From Clostridia bacterium (GTDB lineage Bacteria > Bacillota > Clostridia > Saccharofermentanales > Saccharofermentanaceae), in assembly GCA_024403735.1 (NCBI GenBank), contig JAKSRG010000024.1, positions 1 to 45,950 of the forward strand: 45,950 bases of DNA, given 5' to 3'. The stretch's first letter is position 1; each line of letters begins with the position of its first letter. The notes below the pieces were generated by a model, which saw only the letters and a program-made list of their open reading frames with translations, had not been told where the DNA came from and searched no databases. The position numbers were made by a program, and so were the translations under genes. Shown here piece after piece: positions 42,501 through 45,950 of this stretch.

Positions 42501-44378
42501 TTACTTAATGCGTGCCTTTCGGCTGCGCTTCTCCTCGTACATTCTCTTATCAGCAATCTGAATGCATGACACGATTGAGCCGTTAGCAGCTGGATCAGTA
42601 TTCTCACAGAAACCAACACTCGCCTCAACAAAATACTTAACTGTTCCGATGCATTCCTGCTTGAGTGCGTCGTTGAGCGCTTTCTTGAAATCACGGCAAC
42701 GTCCAGGATATGAGACGTCGATTACGGCTGCGAACTCATCGCCTCCGATACGTCCGCAGAAATCACCTTCCTGCATAACTGAATTGAGCGCACGACCAAG
42801 AATACTGAGTGCTCTATCACCTTCAGCGTGACCCATAGTATCGTTAATAGTCTTGAGGTTATCCATATCGATGCTCGCGATACCGATAATTCGGTTCTCA
42901 GCCTGTGCGAGCGCATATGTCTCCTGAAGCTTCTTATCAAAACCACGTCTGTTAAGAAGTCCAGTAAGGGCATCGTTGTGGTAGATATTCTTAATAGTCT
43001 CGAGGTGCTCCATCTTCTTATGAATTTCACCATTCTCAATCGCATTCGCGAGTGTCATGAGATAACCCTGTGTATGAATATCGAACCAGCCCTCATCAGG
43101 AATTTCAGCCACGATATAACCATAGACAATATTCTTGAAATGCATACCAAAAATACAGAAATTGTTAGGCTTATCCTCGCTCCAATATTCTTCTGGAAGG
43201 AGCTGTTTACGAGGGAATTTCACATCAAGGAACTCTGCTGGCTTTTCACCTTCAAATATTCTCTTAAGATACATTTGATCTGTATAAAGATTATCGTTCT
43301 CAGCCTGCTCGAAGCCCTTCTCATCTAAGTCTGCAAAACACAAATAGCATTTGTCTGATCTCATGAATCGTCTGTGCTTGTCAGCAATCTTCATATATTC
43401 ATCAAATCCAAATGCATACTGGTACTCAGTTACTGAAATAAAAGTATTCTTCGTGTCATCAATCATCTTCTGATGACTAGCAAGAAGTCCAATTACATTA
43501 TCAAAAACATACTGACCGCCACAACCGCAACTCTTATGAAGTCTAAGCTGCGCCTTAATTCTGTGGACTTTCTCTTCCTGCTTGCCATTATTAACATTCA
43601 CAATAATGTCTACAGCACTTCTAACCATTCCCTCGAAATCAACTTCCAACGAAGTGAGCGATGGAGTATTAACCTTCGCCTCATCAAGAAAATCAAAACC
43701 ACTTACGCATACATCCTCTGGAACCTTAACACCTCTCACACGAAGTGCCTCGCAGATAGATAGCGCCATGTAATCGTTAGCGCACACAATCGCCTGTGGA
43801 TAAGTAGTTCTGCCTTCCATGAACCACTCGAGCGCCTCTTCGCCCTTATATCTCCAATAGTCGCCATGGAAAATCATATGCTCAGTAACTTCGATGCCAT
43901 GCTCCTTCATTACTGAGATATAACCTTCAAGTCTCTCCTGCGCATCCTCTGCGCCCTTCTTACCAGACATATAACAAATATCTGTGAAACCGTGATAATC
44001 CACGAAATGACTAACAACACTCGCAATTGATTCGCTGTTCTCAGTCTGAATACTGTAGCAACCATCTCTTGTTGAACGTAAGTACACTATCGGACACTTT
44101 GCATTTTTCTGGAGCAATTCATATAACTCATATGGCATTCCATCGATATCGAAAACATCCTCCGCGATGATAATTCCATCAAAAGTTGAGCAATCAGGCA
44201 AATAAATACAAGCCTTCTCACCTTCAGCATAGAGAATATCCTCGTTATAAGAACCGTAAGACGCAATAACAACAACGTCGTAACCAAAGCGATTAGCGCG
44301 TCTTACAATGTTCTGCGTAACAATTTTCTGATAATCCTGAGCTATCTCACCAATAAAAACGCAAATTCTTTTTCTCAT
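42501..44378 (-). CDS. cytosolic LacI-like sensor / GGDEF diguanylate cyclase
   Basis: This 625-aa protein lacks transmembrane segments and a signal peptide. A LacI-type ligand-binding fold (about 1-285; MRKRICVFIGEIA, AIVCANDYMALSICEAL, VSGFDFLDEA) ends with a Cys cluster, KSCGCGG. A middle region (about 290-455) precedes an intact GGDEF domain (about 460-625; SIDMDNLKTIND, then RIGGDEFAAV), which should make c-di-GMP from two GTP. The upstream sequence is MQEGDFCG, so the usual RxxD inhibitory site is absent. GGAG lies 7 nt before the ATG. It is a paralogue of the sensor-EAL protein at 14468-17173; the two could give opposite c-di-GMP responses to related ligands (inference). Confidence 0.92.
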   Translation of the reverse strand: MRKRICVFIGEIAQDYQKIVTQNIVRRANRFGYDVVVIASYGSYNEDILYAEGEKACIYLPDCSTFDGIIIAEDVFDIDGMPYELYELLQKNAKCPIVYLRSTRDGCYSIQTENSESIASVVSHFVDYHGFTDICYMSGKKGAEDAQERLEGYISVMKEHGIEVTEHMIFHGDYWRYKGEEALEWFMEGRTTYPQAIVCANDYMALSICEALRVRGVKVPEDVCVSGFDFLDEAKVNTPSLTSLEVDFEGMVRSAVDIIVNVNNGKQEEKVHRIKAQLRLHKSCGCGGQYVFDNVIGLLASHQKMIDDTKNTFISVTEYQYAFGFDEYMKIADKHRRFMRSDKCYLCFADLDEKGFEQAENDNLYTDQMYLKRIFEGEKPAEFLDVKFPRKQLLPEEYWSEDKPNNFCIFGMHFKNIVYGYIVAEIPDEGWFDIHTQGYLMTLANAIENGEIHKKMEHLETIKNIYHNDALTGLLNRRGFDKKLQETYALAQAENRIIGIASIDMDNLKTINDTMGHAEGDRALSILGRALNSVMQEGDFCGRIGGDEFAAVIDVSYPGRCRDFKKALNDALKQECIGTVKYFVEASVGFCENTDPAANGSIVSCIQIADKRMYEEKRSRKARIK

Positions 44379-44557
44379 CTAATGACTCCACGAAATAGAA
44401 AAATATTTTTACTTATGTATTTTTATATCATTTTTAGAAGCAATCTTAAACCGCACAAACAATCGATTAACCGAATGTTTACATCTGTGTCATCAATTAT
44501 CAAAACATCCGCGAGCTAATATCAAAATATTGTGTTACCCGAGCAAATCTCGCATGG

Positions 44558-44566
44558 TGTTTTCGA
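44558..44566 (+). repeat. TGTTTTCGA motif adjoining the CYTH gene stop
   Basis: An exact copy directly after the stop codon of the minus-strand CYTH gene (stop at 44567). Confidence 0.6.
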
Positions 44567-45454
44567 TTACTCCTCATCCTTTTTCGATTTAAGCTTCTCA
44601 ATCTTCTCGAATAAAGCCTTATGCTTCATAAGTAAATCGTAGACACCATCCTCAGATAAAACCCCACGCTTCAGGTCCGCAGGGAACTTACCAGCCTCAT
44701 CATCAGCAAAATCATCCTGCCAAAGTTCCGATACATAGTATGACAACAACTTCTGTAAATAAGGTAATACCTTCACATACTGCTCTGTCGCATCATCGAG
44801 CGCGTTCACTGCACAGCTCACCTTATCGTAAGCAATCTCCATCTCTTTTATACGAGTAATCTGCTCATCATCACTATTCATGCGCTGCTCGAGCATCGAT
44901 AAATAACTAGTCGTTGTAGTATCAGCCATGCTATAGCCCAGTGCTACTAATTCATTCTCAATCTTGTCCAAGGCACCCTGGCGATCAGTTTCACTATCAA
45001 CAATAATCTCAAGTTCTATAAAACTACCCAAGCCTTCAACCTCGTCGAGGCATGCACACATCTCTTCACTGAAATATTCAACGCGTGTTTTCGATACCGT
45101 CATAACAGGCTTATATCCCAGCGCCGTAAGCGTCTCAACCATTCCATCGTAGTCACTCACGTTCACCTGAACTTCCTTACGGCTCATCGAAACATCATCC
45201 AGCTTAGGTCCTTTATAAGTCAGCGTGATCAGCTCATCATCTGGCGAACCATCTGCGATTATGCATGAACCGTCGTCTCTAGTTGTCTTACGAATTCTGA
45301 GCGCCTCATCCGTATCTCTAAGATCTCTGCGCGCGCCATTAAAGTACTGGTCGATCTCTTTACTTGTAGTCGCCTTCTTAAACCCTTGCTCAATAAGAGT
45401 GGCTTCAATCTCAGCCTTATTATTAATCTTCAACTTAATCTCTACTTCTATCAT
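44567..45454 (-). CDS. CYTH-domain protein fused to DUF4298
   Basis: This 295-aa protein starts MIEVEIKLKI, the ExExK motif of CYTH (CyaB/thiamine triphosphatase) enzymes, in residues 1-180. It also has LRIRK, LTYKGPK, TRVEYF and FIELEII. The tunnel fold binds triphosphates with Mg. A C-terminal helical segment (about 195-280; ITRIKEMEIAYDKV to LPYLQKLLSYYVSELWQDDF) matches DUF4298. Activity could be class IV adenylate cyclase or triphosphatase (NTP or PPPi); sequence alone does not decide. No good SD is seen at its ATG. Single gene. Confidence 0.87.
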   Translation of the reverse strand: MIEVEIKLKINNKAEIEATLIEQGFKKATTSKEIDQYFNGARRDLRDTDEALRIRKTTRDDGSCIIADGSPDDELITLTYKGPKLDDVSMSRKEVQVNVSDYDGMVETLTALGYKPVMTVSKTRVEYFSEEMCACLDEVEGLGSFIELEIIVDSETDRQGALDKIENELVALGYSMADTTTTSYLSMLEQRMNSDDEQITRIKEMEIAYDKVSCAVNALDDATEQYVKVLPYLQKLLSYYVSELWQDDFADDEAGKFPADLKRGVLSEDGVYDLLMKHKALFEKIEKLKSKKDEE

Positions 45455-45678
45455 CGCTTTGCCCCTAATAATTTACGTCGCTCCTCTGATTATACTTGTA
45501 GTTTTTGGAAGGTTGAAGTGTGAAGTAGGAAATTGAGACTGGCGAATTCTTTTTGAGTCGCTTCGCGCCTCGCGATTAACATTGTTACAAACGCCTTGGT
45601 TTCATTAATGAGCTCCGAGCACCGACAGAGTGCTGATTACCGGGTGTTGCAGCACTTGATTAGGATTAAAAGATTGGT
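45455..45678. other. intergenic stretch without a gene
   Basis: No convincing coding frame is present. It contains AGCAC/GTGCT-type short inverted repeats (45617-45655) and leads into the tandem hairpin array. The 78-aa frame at 45596-45832 runs through the repeats and is judged spurious. Confidence 0.5.
45617..45655. other. competing short hairpins
   Basis: GAGCAC (45617-45622), GTGCTG (45630-45635) and CAGCAC (45650-45655) allow two mutually exclusive stems that share the middle segment. This is a layout found in attenuators, but no downstream gene is visible within the window. Confidence 0.3.
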
Positions 45679-45894
45679 ATTCAGAGTAACTGTACGAGTC
45701 AGTGCAGTTGGTGCTACGTTTACTCTGAATTTTAGGGTTTATCAGCCGAAAACATGGAAAATTCAGAATAAATGTACGAGTCAGCGCAGTTGGTGCTACG
45801 TTTACTCTGAATTTTGGGGGTTATCAGCCTAAAACATGGAAAATTCAGAATAAATGTACGAGTCATCGCAATTAGTGCTACGTTTACTCTGAAT
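45679..45894. repeat. three 82-bp tandem units, each with a 52-bp hairpin
   Basis: Hairpins at 45679-45730, 45761-45812 and 45843-45894 each begin ATTCAGARTAA, end TTTACTCTGAAT, and have the interior TGTACGAGTCANYGCARTT. Their outer 11-12 bp pair with at most one mismatch. The two 30-bp spacers (45731-45760 and 45813-45842) are also near-identical (3 differences), so the true unit is 82 bp. A decayed fourth copy may start near 45933 (GAGTCAG...GTTACTC). The array may continue beyond the window. Confidence 0.85.
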
Positions 45895-45950
45895 TCTAGG
45901 ATCGTGAACTTCAATATCAAGACTAACAGCAAGAGTCAGAAGCGTTACTC

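Noticed and set aside
45679..45894. CRISPR array
   Set aside because: The 30-bp spacers are nearly identical to each other, and the repeat is an imperfect 52-bp hairpin, so this is a tandem repeat with an 82-bp unit.
45679..45894. Integron attC sites
   Set aside because: The stem ends do not match the GTTRRRY/RYYYAAC core, and no integrase gene or cassette frames are present.
45596..45932. Short frames through the terminal repeats
   Set aside because: Their amino-acid repeats merely mirror the DNA repeat, and no RBS precedes them.

Overview
The window looks like a chromosomal segment of a plant-polysaccharide-degrading Gram-positive anaerobe of the Clostridia, most like a rumen or gut Lachnospiraceae member. 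The reasons are strong AGGAGG-type ribosome binding sites, single-membrane lipoproteins, roughly 40% G+C by eye, BspA-type leucine-rich and DUF4214 surface modules, and GH120, GH43, GH1 and GH9-CBM3 enzymes. No species can be named from sequence reading alone.

Left part (1-9.1 kb), surface and conflict genes: a possible IS200/IS605 right end; a giant BspA-like adhesin; a small membrane protein; two tandem lipoprotein serpins; and a barnase-type RNase displayed as a lipoprotein on a Thr/Glu stalk, with its barstar inhibitor. Next is a xylan block (9.1-14.2 kb): a cytoplasmic GH120 beta-xylosidase diverging from a CE4 deacetylase plus an unusual GH43-methyltransferase fusion. A cytosolic LacI-like-sensor/degenerate GGDEF/EAL protein follows.

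Middle part (17.3-27.5 kb): a minus-strand operon encoding a double-TIR/TPR protein, an SNF2-like helicase, a MoxR AAA+ ATPase, a metallopeptidase-plus-VWA protein and a small protein resembling RelE/HigB toxins, with an AEC transporter downstream. This composition resembles NTP-dependent immune or conflict systems and is the best candidate for an undescribed defence system. An OmpR-type two-component system (27.8-30.1 kb) diverges from it.

Right-middle part (30.3-36.7 kb): a second compact operon that appears to be a peptide-modification system. It encodes a 52-aa precursor-like peptide, a membrane-anchored Thr-rich stalk, a 1399-aa secreted protein, a PqqD-like recognition protein, an HPr-kinase-like enzyme and a Ser/His S26 signal-peptidase-like protein. 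No radical SAM enzyme or lasso cyclase lies inside it.

Right part (37-45.9 kb): a lipoprotein GH9-CBM3c-CBM3 cellulase converges on a cytosolic GH1 beta-glucosidase. After these come a GNAT acetyltransferase, a MaoC-like hydratase, a LacI-like-sensor diguanylate cyclase and a CYTH-DUF4298 protein. The end carries three 82-bp tandem units, each containing a 52-bp hairpin.

Across the whole window the 9-mer TGTTTTCGA recurs 17 times on the two strands by my hand count, four times between genes. This is far above the chance expectation of about 0.5.
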